From assembly GCF_017254915.1 (NCBI RefSeq), contig NZ_JAFKCT010000002.1, forward strand, positions 372,001-436,000: DNA of 64,000 bases. Reading direction: 5' to 3'. The translations under genes were made by a program, and so were the position numbers. The DNA comes from Algoriphagus oliviformis. GTDB taxonomy: Bacteria > Bacteroidota > Bacteroidia > Cytophagales > Cyclobacteriaceae. The notes beneath the pieces were generated by a model that saw only the letters and a program-made list of their open reading frames with translations, was not told the origin of the DNA and made no database searches. Position 1 is the first letter of the stretch; each line of letters begins with the position of its first letter. Shown piece after piece: positions 54,301-63,678 of this stretch.

Positions 54301-56009
54301 TTTTCGGAGGAATAGATGGAATAGACCTGGTCGGTTTTTTCCACTGAGGAAAACTGGTTTTTGTTGACGTTGATGTTTCGGATAGGATCCCCCATGAAGT
54401 CGTGGGTCAACTGGAGCTGGCTTTTGGACTTGTAGAAAAGGTTGTCCGTAATGGTGATGTTGTTGGCATTGTGCAGGTAGATACCCTTGCCAGTCACAAA
54501 TGCGATGGTGTTTTTGGATACGGTGACTCCGGCACTGTTGTCATCAAGGTAGATACCTTCTGCCATGTCAACTTCCTCTGTGGTGCCCAGTTTGGTTCCT
54601 TTTCCGTTTACTACGATGTTTCCGGTGATTTCCCTGCCTACGTTATTTCTGTCTCTGAAGCCGTCGGAGTTGGTGTAGATACCACCGCCGTCCTGCTTGT
54701 AGAGGCAAAAGTTGTCGATGAAGTTGTTCACGACTTTGGTATGGCTACCGCCAAAGTGGATTCCGTTGAAGCCTGAGTTGATGAGTGTGTTTTTTTCGAT
54801 CAAGCTGCCGTCACCGTCGCTGGCCAGGAAGATACCGATGCCGGCGAGGTCGCTGTTCTTTGCCATTCCTTGGAAAGGGAAAGTGTTGGTCAGCCTGTTG
54901 CCACGGATGATCGCTCCCGGTGCGCCGTAAGAGATGTAGATACCGGAGTTCAGCGCATAGTTGATCTGGTTGTTTTGCACCACATAGCCTCTGATGTCGG
55001 AGGACTGGATGGCGTTTTCTCCTGCATACTCTAGGAGGCAATTCTCGATTTTCACGTTTTCACTGCGGGAGATATTCATCAGGTGGCTGTTGGCACCTTT
55101 GAAATGCAGGTTGGCAAAGGAAAGGTTAGTCGTGTATTGGTTGTTGGTCACCAAGTAATCTTGGGTAGCTACCGATACGTTGACAGAGCTGGCGTTGAAG
55201 CCATTCAGGTTGATAGTAAATTTTTTGGTGCTGGGATCGTAGCTCCATTCTCCGGGCATGTCCAAAAGGGAAGCGTGGTTTTGGAGGAAATAGCCGTAGT
55301 TTTTCTGAGGAGAATAGTGGCTTTCGTTGGATTTGAAAGAGATGCTGCTGCCTGAAATGCTGGAGATGGCATGCCGGTCGATGATCCAGTTGTTTTTTCG
55401 GATGACGACATCCCCGCTGTTGCCGCTGTAGGGGTTGCCGGGAGTGCTGATGCTTGTGCTGGAGTTGACGTTGGTGATGCGGAGGTAGCCTCCGTCGGCT
55501 GCACCCGTGTTGGGATAGCGTCCCACTTCCTTGATCTGGTCGTTGACAGTTGCGATCTGCAGCCTACTGATGTTGAAAGCGCTCAGGTCAGCCTCGTATT
55601 TTCCGCCGCCAACAGAGACTAGGTTAGTCAGCTTGACCAAAGAAGTAATGACGGGCTTGGAGCCGGTTCCATAGGAGGTGAACAGGATCGGAGCTCCAGC
55701 TGAGCCGGATTTGGTGATCTTGATCGTACCGTAGAAGACGTCTCCTGATTTGAAGAAGATCCTGTCGCCGCCTTTGAGAAGGCTGGAAATCGAGTTTAGC
55801 TTGTCGATGGACTTCCATGGAGTAGCGGAGTTTTGCGCTTCGATGGCACTCCTGCTGTCATTTCCACTACTGGATGAGAAGTAGTAGTCGGTGGCAAAGC
55901 CTTGCTGGACCAGGGCCAGCATCAGGACAATGAAGGGAAGAAGGCGGGTGACTCTGAATACAGAAAGACACGTCTTTCTACATTCGGCGATGAAATCGGT
56001 GGTTTTCAT
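51327..56009 (-). CDS. Secreted right-handed parallel beta-helix protein with six Ig-like repeats and T9SS tail
   Basis: A 1560-residue exported protein. A signal peptide (cleaved near residue 40, QQGFATDYYF) is followed by a parallel beta-helix region (about 45-600) with repeated short Asn/Gly-rich rungs. Next are a jelly-roll/CBM-like segment (about 640-780) and a short beta-sandwich. Six Ig-like domains run from residue 840 to about 1440, each with the core VEFxNWGxPLVxVxxxxxxFxWT. The end (about 1484-1560, GPNPTSSTLNVFFDG to KLIKI) matches the type-A C-terminal signal for type IX secretion. Such beta-helices occur in polysaccharide lyases, epimerases and glycan-binding proteins, and here probably face the fucose-containing exopolysaccharide. 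No catalytic residues could be assigned. It is paralogous to the gene at 57282. Confidence 0.88.
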   Translation of the reverse strand: MKTTDFIAECRKTCLSVFRVTRLLPFIVLMLALVQQGFATDYYFSSSSGNDSRSAIEAQNSATPWKSIDKLNSISSLLKGGDRIFFKSGDVFYGTIKITKSGSAGAPILFTSYGTGSKPVITSLVKLTNLVSVGGGKYEADLSAFNISRLQIATVNDQIKEVGRYPNTGAADGGYLRITNVNSSTSISTPGNPYSGNSGDVVIRKNNWIIDRHAISSISGSSISFKSNESHYSPQKNYGYFLQNHASLLDMPGEWSYDPSTKKFTINLNGFNASSVNVSVATQDYLVTNNQYTTNLSFANLHFKGANSHLMNISRSENVKIENCLLEYAGENAIQSSDIRGYVVQNNQINYALNSGIYISYGAPGAIIRGNRLTNTFPFQGMAKNSDLAGIGIFLASDGDGSLIEKNTLINSGFNGIHFGGSHTKVVNNFIDNFCLYKQDGGGIYTNSDGFRDRNNVGREITGNIVVNGKGTKLGTTEEVDMAEGIYLDDNSAGVTVSKNTIAFVTGKGIYLHNANNITITDNLFYKSKSQLQLTHDFMGDPIRNINVNKNQFSSVEKTDQVYSIYSSENDIGSVGSFSSNYFLDPFKNDFFILTKGSNDGPTGVSRNLSNWATNFGYDANSLRPDLNVPTYTVTSSTLLKESDFSSNSSIVSGVYGASSQLVSGAISGGTLRLAPNSSNNATAYLQIGAVQAGQKIMIEFDMKGNPANIPVELFLEGTYNVDKGLSNAKVSTTTSAKSHKIILNSLAAKSNESVVFRFPPSLSELFLDNIKISRVTTQDIDKESLVFFAYNETGSPVQKSLSGTYVNAKNETFSSSISIPAYGSVLLAKVSGATTPVENKAPTVSLSKPTEGQVFIKGVNPVELVANAQDPEGKIKRVEFYNGTTLLTTVTAAPYSYTWSSIQNGTYQVYAKVVDEENLTATSTKVNFTVKEEEVVTPPSFTPQMVTPINNSTIDLGTQQVVLKTNAASSGLTIQKVEFFNWGYPLVTVTSGNFEFPWTKVEPDNYSINAKITDSKGNVYTTSTVKFTVKAASAVTAPAENKAPTVSLSKPTEGQVFTKGVNTVELVANAQDPEGKIKRVEFYNGSTLLATVTAAPYSYTWSSIQTGSYQVYAKVVDEGNLTASSTKVNFTVKDATVVSPPSYTAQMVSPANNTTLDLGSQQVVLKTNAASSGLTIQKVEYFNWGYPLVTVTSGNFEFPWTKVQPDNYSIYAKVTDSKGTVYTTATVKFTVKAASSTSTATPPVSLGINMSLPSDGQTFTLGQQVVKLKADVSGSTSIKNVQFYNWGHPLVAVNASPYEFDWTKIEVGDYQIYAVVTDQNGATSTSNTVKFKVTAPSYSASATDASKSTAPATLTMASPVDNQVFELGKDQVVLKAVTSESVSKVEFFNWYLPLVSVSNTNQFSWTKIELGEYFVSARITDSKGNVIDSEPVRFKVVSPNYRTNGETETTTPSNPLDSSAGQVESEMAVAETDGATGYGIKMGPNPTSSTLNVFFDGYPANMDGKVTVLDLRGVNHFNSDFNTDQESIALDLSFLKPGIYVVKLAFGDKHFQTKKLIKI
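52300..53500. repeat. Direct repeat of about 606 bp within the beta-helix gene (duplicated two-Ig unit)
   Basis: The segment coding for two Ig-like domains occurs twice in tandem with a 606-base offset (for example tttggtcc at 52401 and 53007). The copies are visibly very similar over most of their length. Each copy is about 202 residues, beginning NKAPTVSLSKPTEGQVF. The paralogous gene at 57282 has a single copy at the equivalent place, which suggests a later duplication. Confidence 0.85.
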
Positions 56010-57281
56010 GTTTAACGGTTAGTAAGTAAAGGTGATTTTCAAATGGGGCGATTAAGTTGTATGACTGAATTCTAGTGTTTGGACTAATCAGTTATTATGG
56101 GTGGGCCGATTCTTCCCCGTTCCCAAAAGGGAGGGGGGTAGATTGGTAGATGGACTAGCTTGCCAAGTTTGGATGGGCAAAAGGATATCAGGGCCGCTGA
56201 TTCGAAATAGGGTGAAATCTCAAATCCGGCAGAATCCAATCTGGGGTGATCACATGTTTGGCGGGTGCATCAGCGGAAAGTCAATTCAGGAAATTGAACT
56301 TTGGGTGATTTTCTTTTGATGCGATAGTACTCGGCTGTTTGGTATTTTTTTCTTGTATTGGTTTACGTTGGAACTACTATTTATCAGGTGATTTTTGGGT
56401 GATATAATATTTAGATAGTTGTCTTTTCCTGGGTGAACTATAGATGCAAACATTTTTTATGGCCTTCGTGATTTTTGGAGATTTTCAGGGTGCTTTTTGA
56501 TTTGATTATCTCCGATCAATCTTTGAAATCTATGCCAGAAATGCGGGCTTATTGGTGATGGTGTTTTTTTTGCATTTCATATAAAATAAAATTTATCTTA
56601 TATTTATATCTATTTTTCATTCAATATTAGTTTATTATTTTGATATAAGGCAAATGTCAGAATAAAATTTTTTCCCGCTAAAACTATCCAAATCAGCGTG
56701 TTGTGCTGTTTATACTTTATAAAAGTGGAGTTCGAATAGCTAAAAGATCATTCTATAGGAAATTTCCCCTTAAAAAAATTTTTGAAATTTTTTAAACGGA
56801 ATGGTTTCCTCTTTCGTACTAGGCTGTTTTATCTGCGTAATGTTTGGTCAAATCCGAAAAAACAGATGGCGCACTCTCTGGCAAAGGGCGAACTATCAGG
56901 CTGTTAAAAATTGTGATGGCGGAGAGTCCCGAGTTGGGAACGCCCAGTGGGACAAGTGGAATATCGCCCTTTGAGTCCACGGATTGTTCTGCATTTCCGC
57001 AATGTTTTTGCAGCTAGGCGTGGGGAGGAAACCCTTCTTCTTGTCGCCCCTTCATTGCCATATTTCTCCGGGCAAAATGGCACATGGAACTCACTAGGCC
57101 GTCGATGGTGTGTCAAATTGCTTTCTTGAATTTGATAGTTGCGGGGTTATTTATGCCCTGATTTTTAAACACTGGAATTAATAAAATGGCCTTTGTGGGG
57201 ATTGGGCTTAGAAGCTGACATACTAAAACAGGGCTGGAAAAAACCAGCCCTGTAGAAGGAAGACAGAAGAACAATATAATC
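56010..57281. other. Intergenic region of 1.27 kb with an Arg-rich pseudo-ORF island
   Basis: The left part (56010-56700) is AT-rich and probably holds the promoter of the 51327 gene; no consensus was convincing. From about 56810 to 57120 the base composition changes to GC-richer sequence. A minus-strand frame (56904-57116) there would encode an Arg/Ser/Thr-rich 70-residue peptide without recognised domain; I suspect a non-coding repeat or relic. A hairpin terminator ends the region at 57228. Confidence 0.5.
57228..57253 (-). terminator. Rho-independent terminator after the second beta-helix gene
   Basis: ACAGGGCTGG (57228-57237) pairs with CCAGCCCTGT (57244-57253) with an A-rich loop. On the minus strand TTTTAGTA follows. 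It lies about 30 bases beyond the stop of the gene at 57282. Confidence 0.8.
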
Positions 57282-60200
57282 TTAGAGTTTGATCAGTTTT
57301 TCCGATTGTACGGTACCATTGTCAAAGCTCAGCCTAACCAAATATACCCCAGATTTCAGCTTGGCCAGGTCAAGGTTTAGCGTTCCCTGACTGGTGTTGA
57401 AATCTTCGCTGATCAATTCGACACCCCGTAGATCCACGATGGACAATTCTCCTCGGTAGTCTTTCGGGTAGTCGTCAAAGAAGATGTTCAGGGTAGAGGA
57501 GGTAGGATTTGGTCCCATTACGATACCATAGGCTCCGGTTTTGCCCGGGATATCCTTGCCAGCGGCGCCTTCGAGCCCTTTTTCAGATTTAGCTGCATCG
57601 GATTCTACTACGGTAAACCATACCGGCTCGGTCTGAGAGGTTCGGCCCAAGGTGTCTGTAATCTGGGCATACACCATGTATTCCCCTGGTTGTGCTTCGG
57701 ACCATTCGAGTTCGCTCTGGCCCTCGAGTTGGGTTCCTATCGGCGTAAACCAATTGAAATATTCTACTTTGCTGACACTGCCAGAGCTTGCCACCTCAAA
57801 TGACACAGGTTCTTCGCCCAGCTCAATCACCGCGTCGTTTGCAGGTTTAGTGATCATCGCCGTGAGCTCGCTGGTAGATGAGGTGCTGGTTTCGGTACGG
57901 GCGCTAGGGGCGTTGACCCTGAATCTCACCGTGTTTGAAGTCGATGTACGTCCATTGACGTCAGTGACTACTGCATAGAGAAGGTATTCGCCTACCTCAA
58001 TTCTCGTCCAATCAAATTCATAGGGGTAGGTGTTGTCTGAAACCAATGGGAGGTTCCAGTTGTAGAATTGGATGTTTTGGATCGGCGCCGTGCTTGACAC
58101 GTCTGCTTTCAATTTGACCACCTGCTGGCCTAGGACAAAGACCTGGTTGTTGTACGGCTGGCTGACGTTGATACTGAGGCTAGCGGAAGGAGCGGTCACG
58201 GTGAAGCGGATAGGCTCTGTGGTGTATACGGTCCCATTGCTGTCGGTTACCTTTGCGTAGATATTATAGGTGTCCACTTCTATCCGCGTCCAGTTGAAGT
58301 CAAAGTTGCCGCTGCTGACCTCGACTAGTGGAAAGCCCCAGTTGAAAAACTCCACCTTTCTGATGCTGAGTCCAGAGGTGGAAGCATTGGTCCTCAAGAT
58401 GACATCTTGGCTGCCGAGTGCGAAAGTAGATCCGTTGATCGGCGACACCATCTGTGCATTGTACGTCGGGTTAGTTGGGGTAGTAGGTGCGCGCTCGGCG
58501 GCTACGGAGAATTTGATCGTCGAGGAGGTGGCGCTCAGGCCTTGGTCGTCTCGGACGATCGCGTGCACTTGATAGTCGCCGGGCTCTATCGTGCTCCAGT
58601 TGAACGTATATGGAGCAGCGGTCAAAGTGGTGAGGGGAAGTCCCCAGTTATAGAATTCCACCTGTTTGATTTTCCCTTCCGGATCCTGTGCGTTGGCAAC
58701 CAGCTCGACCGGGTTGACGCCTTTGACGAAGATCTGTCCCTCTTTTGGGTTGGTAATCGAGATGGTAGGTGCCTTGTTGGTCGTGGGTGGTACCTCATTG
58801 GATACTTTTGCCAACAACACCGAGCCGAAAGCAGGGATAGTGACTGACCCGCTGAACACTTCGTTTCTTGCATTGACATAGGTGCCGCTCAGTCCTCGCT
58901 GCACAGGAGAGCTTTCGGCATTGTAGGCAAAGAAAATCTGAGACTCTTTGTCGATGTTTTGCGTGGTGACTTTGCTGATTTTCAGATTGTCGATCAATAC
59001 CTCGGAAGCCGAGGAAGGAATTCGGATGACGACGCTCTCGTTGCCTTTTGACACCAAAGAGCTTAGCAACACCTTATGGTTTTTGGTAGCGGAGGTAGTA
59101 GATGCCTTGCCGTTTCCTGCGCCCTTGTCTACGTTGTAGGTGTCTTCCAAAAACAGCTCTATCGCCGTATTGGCCGGTGTGCCGCGCATGTCAAATTCGA
59201 CCAGGACTTTTTCACCAGGCTGGATCGCTCCGATCTGGATATAAGCGGTGGCGTTGCTGGATGAATTGGGGGAAATCTTCCATGTTCCACCTGAAATCCC
59301 GCTGGAAATCAGCTGGGATACCGCTCCATAGACACCGGCGAGGATTGAAAGGCCGGAGCTGAAGTCAGTCTGTTTGATCAGGGAAGAGGAAGTGATGTTA
59401 TAGCTTGCGAGGTTTAGGTCGGGTTTGGTGGCATTGTTGTCAAAGCCAAAGGTGGAAGCCCAGTTGTTTAGGTTTCGGTCCACGCCGGAAGGGCCGTCGT
59501 TGGATCCCCTCGTTTTGATAAAGAAGTCGTGGTTGTAAGGATCCAAAAAGTAATTGGAGCTGAATGAGCCAACCGATCCAATATCATTGGCGATGGAATA
59601 GACTGAGTAGATCTGATCTGTCTTGTCGACCGAGGAAAAGAGGTTACGGGAGACGCTTACGTTTCGGATAGGTCCGCCGTAGTTGCTGTGCGTCAATTGG
59701 ACCTGGCTTCTGGACTTATAAAACAGGTTTTCGGTGATCACGATGTTGTTGGCGTTGTGGAGATAGATACTTTTTCCACTCATAAAAGCCACGGTATTTT
59801 TGTGCACCGTCACTCCGGCGCTGTTGTCGTCGATGTAGATCCCTTCGGCCATGTCCACGTCCTCCAAGGTTCCGGTCTTAGTTCCTTTTCCGTTGAGCAC
59901 GATGTTGCCGGTGATCTCTCTTCCGATATTGTTCATAGTGCTTAGGCCGTCTGAGTTTGTGTAGATACCACCACCGTCTTGTTTAAATAAGCAGAAGTTG
60001 TCAATAAAGTTATTGACGACCTTGGTGTAGCTTCCCCCGAAATGGATGGCGTTGAACCCGGTGTTGACGATTCGGTTTTTCTCGATCAAGCTTCTTTCCC
60101 CATTGCTTGCCAGGTAAATCCCCACACCTGCGATGTCGCTGCTTTTGGCCATGCCTTGGAAAGGCATGGTGTTGACGATGGAGTTGTTGAGTACATTGGC

Positions 60201-61295
60201 TCCAGGGGTGCTGTGTGCCATGAAGACTCCCGCGTTTAGTGCATAGTTGATCTGGTTGTTGTTGATCACCAGGCCGCGAATATCATAGGTATAGATGCCG
60301 TTTTCCCCCGCGAAGTCCAACACGCAGTTTTCAACTTTGACGTTTTCGCTTCGGTTGATGCTGATCATGTGACTGTTTGAGCCTCTGAAATGGAGGTTGG
60401 AGAAAGTCATGTTGGTAATGTAGGCACCATTCACCACGAGATTGTCCAAAGTGGCGACCGATACATTGGTGGATCCGACATTGTAGCCCGAGAGGTTTAC
60501 GGTCAATCTTCTGGAGCTTGGGTCGTAGGCCCATTCTCCCGCCTGGTCTAGGATGGAAGGGTGGTTTTGGATGAAATACCCAAAATTCCGCTGAGGGCTA
60601 TATGGACTTTCGTTGGCGCGGTAGTTAATGGTAGTTCCGCCGATGTAGTCGATGGTATGGCGGTCGATGATCCAGTTGTTTTTCCGGATGACCACTTCTC
60701 CGCCTGAGCCTGAGTATGGGGCTCCGCTTTGGGTACTGATGCTTGTAAAAGAATTGGCGTTGGCAATCTTTAAGTAGCCTCCGTCCGCAGACCCTGCATT
60801 GGGGTACCTTCCTATTTCTTTTATTTGATCGTTGATCAGCAGCACTTGCATTTTGCTGATGCCGTATCCGGAGAGGTCAGCCTGGTAGAGTCCATTGCCT
60901 ATAGATACCCAGTTGGTCACGCGGGCCAGGGAAGTAATGACAGGTTTTGCACCAGTGCCATAGGAGGTAAAAAGGATAGGTGCTCCGCTAGCTCCTGATC
61001 GCGTCACTCGGATGGTGCCGTAGAAGACATCTCCAGATCTGAAGAATATCCTGTCCCCGCCTTTGAGACTGCCCGCGATCGCGTTGAGCTTGTCGATCGT
61101 TTTCCAAGGAGTGGCAGAGTTTTGCGCCTCACTTGCACTCCGGCTATCATTTCCCAGACTAGAGGAAAAATAGTAGTCGGTGGCCAATGCCGACTGTGCA
61201 AGACTCAAGATGAATAATAAGGTGAAGGCAAGGTAATTCTTTCGAAAGCTGAACGCAGGGGTAGCCCAGCTTTTGCTGCAAATGGTAATTGTCAT
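57282..61295 (-). CDS. Secreted right-handed parallel beta-helix protein with four Ig-like repeats and T9SS tail
   Basis: A 1337-residue paralogue of the neighbouring beta-helix protein. The first 840 residues align without visible gaps in layout: signal peptide to about residue 40 (SALATDYYF), beta-helix 45-600, CBM-like 640-780, then the first Ig-like domain at 840. It has four Ig-like domains instead of six. The T9SS tail runs from about residue 1254 (GPNPTSSTLNIFFDD to EKLIKL). The conserved NTVAFMSGKSIYLHNANNI and HFGGSYTKVVNNFIDNFC rungs show the helix. Role in processing, modifying or anchoring the exopolysaccharide is inferred from location. Confidence 0.88.
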   Translation of the reverse strand: MTITICSKSWATPAFSFRKNYLAFTLLFILSLAQSALATDYYFSSSLGNDSRSASEAQNSATPWKTIDKLNAIAGSLKGGDRIFFRSGDVFYGTIRVTRSGASGAPILFTSYGTGAKPVITSLARVTNWVSIGNGLYQADLSGYGISKMQVLLINDQIKEIGRYPNAGSADGGYLKIANANSFTSISTQSGAPYSGSGGEVVIRKNNWIIDRHTIDYIGGTTINYRANESPYSPQRNFGYFIQNHPSILDQAGEWAYDPSSRRLTVNLSGYNVGSTNVSVATLDNLVVNGAYITNMTFSNLHFRGSNSHMISINRSENVKVENCVLDFAGENGIYTYDIRGLVINNNQINYALNAGVFMAHSTPGANVLNNSIVNTMPFQGMAKSSDIAGVGIYLASNGERSLIEKNRIVNTGFNAIHFGGSYTKVVNNFIDNFCLFKQDGGGIYTNSDGLSTMNNIGREITGNIVLNGKGTKTGTLEDVDMAEGIYIDDNSAGVTVHKNTVAFMSGKSIYLHNANNIVITENLFYKSRSQVQLTHSNYGGPIRNVSVSRNLFSSVDKTDQIYSVYSIANDIGSVGSFSSNYFLDPYNHDFFIKTRGSNDGPSGVDRNLNNWASTFGFDNNATKPDLNLASYNITSSSLIKQTDFSSGLSILAGVYGAVSQLISSGISGGTWKISPNSSSNATAYIQIGAIQPGEKVLVEFDMRGTPANTAIELFLEDTYNVDKGAGNGKASTTSATKNHKVLLSSLVSKGNESVVIRIPSSASEVLIDNLKISKVTTQNIDKESQIFFAYNAESSPVQRGLSGTYVNARNEVFSGSVTIPAFGSVLLAKVSNEVPPTTNKAPTISITNPKEGQIFVKGVNPVELVANAQDPEGKIKQVEFYNWGLPLTTLTAAPYTFNWSTIEPGDYQVHAIVRDDQGLSATSSTIKFSVAAERAPTTPTNPTYNAQMVSPINGSTFALGSQDVILRTNASTSGLSIRKVEFFNWGFPLVEVSSGNFDFNWTRIEVDTYNIYAKVTDSNGTVYTTEPIRFTVTAPSASLSINVSQPYNNQVFVLGQQVVKLKADVSSTAPIQNIQFYNWNLPLVSDNTYPYEFDWTRIEVGEYLLYAVVTDVNGRTSTSNTVRFRVNAPSARTETSTSSTSELTAMITKPANDAVIELGEEPVSFEVASSGSVSKVEYFNWFTPIGTQLEGQSELEWSEAQPGEYMVYAQITDTLGRTSQTEPVWFTVVESDAAKSEKGLEGAAGKDIPGKTGAYGIVMGPNPTSSTLNIFFDDYPKDYRGELSIVDLRGVELISEDFNTSQGTLNLDLAKLKSGVYLVRLSFDNGTVQSEKLIKL

Positions 61296-62116
61296 GATTG
61301 ATCAATAGGTTGGGGTTCCGACCAATTTTGACAAGGACTATGCCAGCGTAAAATGTAGATGAAATACAAAGAAAGTTATTATAGATTTTTTGAAACTATT
61401 GGGGCGATTCTTAGATTGACCCACTGTTGGTTTCGAAGGTGGGTTAGTATCTTTTTTGATTGTTGACTTCGCATTTTTTCTCGAGTCTTTCAGTCCAAAC
61501 GCTGGTGTTTGATTTTACTGATGGACAGAAGCGATAGCTATTGCATTGTTGAAAAGCTTGCCACACCATCTTTATTTTGAAATTCGAAAAAGTATAGTCT
61601 TGGGCTGCCTGTTGATTGTAAAATATTTAAAAATGTCCGTCGTATTTTTTAAAAAAAATCAATTATTAATCTAATGAATATTTAGGATTGTATTAATAAT
61701 ATTAGTTGGTTTTGCTACGATTTTTGCCGTGGTCGAGTCGATTTGCCAGTCTTTTTCATGGCTTTTTTATGAGGCGACTTTCTTTGTCTGGTGATTTTTT
61801 GACTCCATTTGTGCAGGAATTTTGATTTTGTATAAAAAGCAGGAATCTGTATGTAAAAATTTATTTTGTCTGTCAGGTTTTTTAAACAGAATATTATTTT
61901 GAAAAATATTTATTTATAGAGGTAAAAGTCTAATAATCTTTAAATGTAAGCTATTAATTAAAATTTAATTACACTAACAGGCTGTTTTTTGATTTAGGTA
62001 GAAACTTTTTTACAGCAGGTAAATGGATTTCAATTATAAAAAAATGTATCTTGTGCCAAAGTTCAACGGCTGGAGATCGACGGAAATCCAGATGTCTACC
62101 CAGATAACAACAAACT
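61296..62116. other. AT-rich divergent intergenic region
   Basis: About 820 bases, strongly AT-rich between 61600 and 62000, separating the minus-strand beta-helix gene from the plus-strand WecG-type gene. It must hold promoters for both, but I saw no full TTTG / TAnnTTTG match at the right spacing. A small frame at 62023-62247 overlaps the WecG start in another frame and is rejected. Confidence 0.5.
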
Positions 62117-62863
62117 ATGAACACGTTAGAATCCGAGTTTTTGGGATACCATATGTACAAAGGTCAGCTGACCGACATCCTCCAAAAAGGCAAAACCATC
62201 ATCAATACGCTAAACCAATACTCTTTTTGCCTGGCAGAAGAGGATAAGGTGTTCAAAAAGGCGTTGATGAGTTCGGACGTGCTGCTCCCTGACGGCATTG
62301 CGATCGTTCTTTCCGCGAAGTTTTTGAGCGGGAACAACTTCTCTAAAATCGCGGGCGCTGACCTCCACGAGTTTGCTCTAAAATATTTGAACAATGTCTA
62401 CGGCAGCTGTTTTTACCTCGGCTCGATGAATGACACCATTGAGGCCATATCGAGTAAAGTTGCGGAGGAATTCCCCAATGTGAGAGTAAGTGGATACTCT
62501 CCACCATTTAAAGACCAATTTACCGAAGAGGACAACAAAATCATGATCGAGAAAATCAATGAATTTGGTCCTGATGTACTGTTTGTCGGCATGACTGCTC
62601 CGAAGCAGGAGAAATGGGTCTTTCAAAACAAGGACAAGATCCAGGCTACCTATATCTGCTCCATTGGGGCGGTCTTTGATTTTTACTCCGGCAAAATCGA
62701 GCGGCCAAATGCGATTTGGGTAAAATACGGCTTGGAGTGGTTTGCCCGATTCCTGAAAGAACCTAAAAGATTGTGGCGCCGCTATTTTCTATACGGCGCT
62801 GTCTACCTGAAGCATATCGCGTTTGGGAAGTTTAAAAAAGCAGCCCCTGTCAATTTGAATTAA
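62117..62863 (+). CDS. WecG/TagA/CpsF-family glycosyltransferase (GT26)
   Basis: A 248-residue enzyme matching the family that adds the second sugar, often an N-acetylmannosamine-type residue, to a lipid-linked intermediate. Signature segments are LLPDGIAIVLSAKFL, KIAGADLHEFAL, FVGMTAPKQEKWVFQNK and the C-terminal GLEWFARFLKEPKRLWRRY. It is followed after 18 bases by the initiating sugar transferase, so they probably act in sequence. Confidence 0.92.
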   Translation: MNTLESEFLGYHMYKGQLTDILQKGKTIINTLNQYSFCLAEEDKVFKKALMSSDVLLPDGIAIVLSAKFLSGNNFSKIAGADLHEFALKYLNNVYGSCFYLGSMNDTIEAISSKVAEEFPNVRVSGYSPPFKDQFTEEDNKIMIEKINEFGPDVLFVGMTAPKQEKWVFQNKDKIQATYICSIGAVFDFYSGKIERPNAIWVKYGLEWFARFLKEPKRLWRRYFLYGAVYLKHIAFGKFKKAAPVNLN

Positions 62864-62881
62864 CTTTTAACTCCTACCACT

Positions 62882-63571
62882 ATGTCTCTTACTATTGAAA
62901 AGTACATTGCTGTAATGAATTTCAAGCAAGAGAAGGACTTTTTTATCAATTCCTACTCTTTGAACTACCTGGACTCGGTGCAGGTCTTTTCCAAAAGAAT
63001 GACCGACCTGGTTCTTTCCGGACTCTTTTTGATAACAGTAGGTTGGTGGCTTTTTATTATAGTGGCTATCTGTATCGCGCTCGAGTCCAAAGGGCCGGTG
63101 ATTTTCAAGCAGCTGAGGCATGGGAAAAACAACCGCCCATTCTATTGCTATAAATTCCGCACCATGAAGTACGATCCGGAGAGAAAATTTCACCAAGCCC
63201 AGAAGAATGACCCCAGGATCACCCGGGTGGGTTATTTCTTGCGCACGACAAGCTTGGACGAATTGCCCCAGATTTTTAACATATTGGTAGGGGAGATGTC
63301 CATCGTAGGGCCGAGGCCCCATGCGCTTCCGATGAATCGGCAATATTCCGAGAAAATCGAGCGCTTCATGTGCCGCCACATGGTCAAGCCGGGAATAACT
63401 GGGCTCGCCCAGGCAAAAGGGTATCGAGGAGAGATCAGGGATGAAAGGGACATCAATTTCCGACTTACCTATGACCTTTTCTACATCAAAAAATGGAGCC
63501 TTGCCTTTGACTTCATGATCATTTGGATGACGTTTAAGTGCCTTTTGTTTAATAACGAGAATGCGTACTAA
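62882..63571 (+). CDS. Initiating sugar-phosphate transferase (bacterial sugar transferase, PglC/WcaJ C-terminal type)
   Basis: A 229-residue monotopic phosphoglycosyl transferase that starts repeat-unit synthesis by moving a sugar-1-phosphate to undecaprenyl phosphate. One membrane hairpin (about residues 40-65, DLVLSGLFLITVGWWLFIIV) is followed by the catalytic core with KFRTMK, the DE dyad in TSLDELPQIFNIL, GEMSIVGPRP and KPGITGLAQ. It lacks the N-terminal four-TM/Rossmann part of WcaJ/WbaP. It completes the Wza-Wzc-Wzx-Wzy pathway, although it lies 11 kb from the rest. Confidence 0.93.
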   Translation: MSLTIEKYIAVMNFKQEKDFFINSYSLNYLDSVQVFSKRMTDLVLSGLFLITVGWWLFIIVAICIALESKGPVIFKQLRHGKNNRPFYCYKFRTMKYDPERKFHQAQKNDPRITRVGYFLRTTSLDELPQIFNILVGEMSIVGPRPHALPMNRQYSEKIERFMCRHMVKPGITGLAQAKGYRGEIRDERDINFRLTYDLFYIKKWSLAFDFMIIWMTFKCLLFNNENAY

Positions 63572-63678
63572 GCTTGGTTGTCAGACAAGGTAAGTATCGC
63601 AAGTACCAAATTGGCGGGTGGATCGGTCGATAAAGACAGATTCATCCGCTTTGTTTTTGACTCAAGTTCATTCAGTTG

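Noticed and set aside
56044..56053. Shared TGGGGCGATT upstream of both beta-helix genes (also at 61400-61409) as an operator
   Set aside because: Only 10 bases, at different distances from the starts (35 and 105), so chance cannot be excluded.
56904..57116. Minus-strand 70-residue Arg-rich frame as a gene
   Set aside because: Composition and lack of domain suggest non-coding repeat or relic; kept only as a finding.
62023..62247. Plus-strand frame overlapping the start of the WecG-type gene
   Set aside because: It runs out of frame through a gene with strong family motifs.
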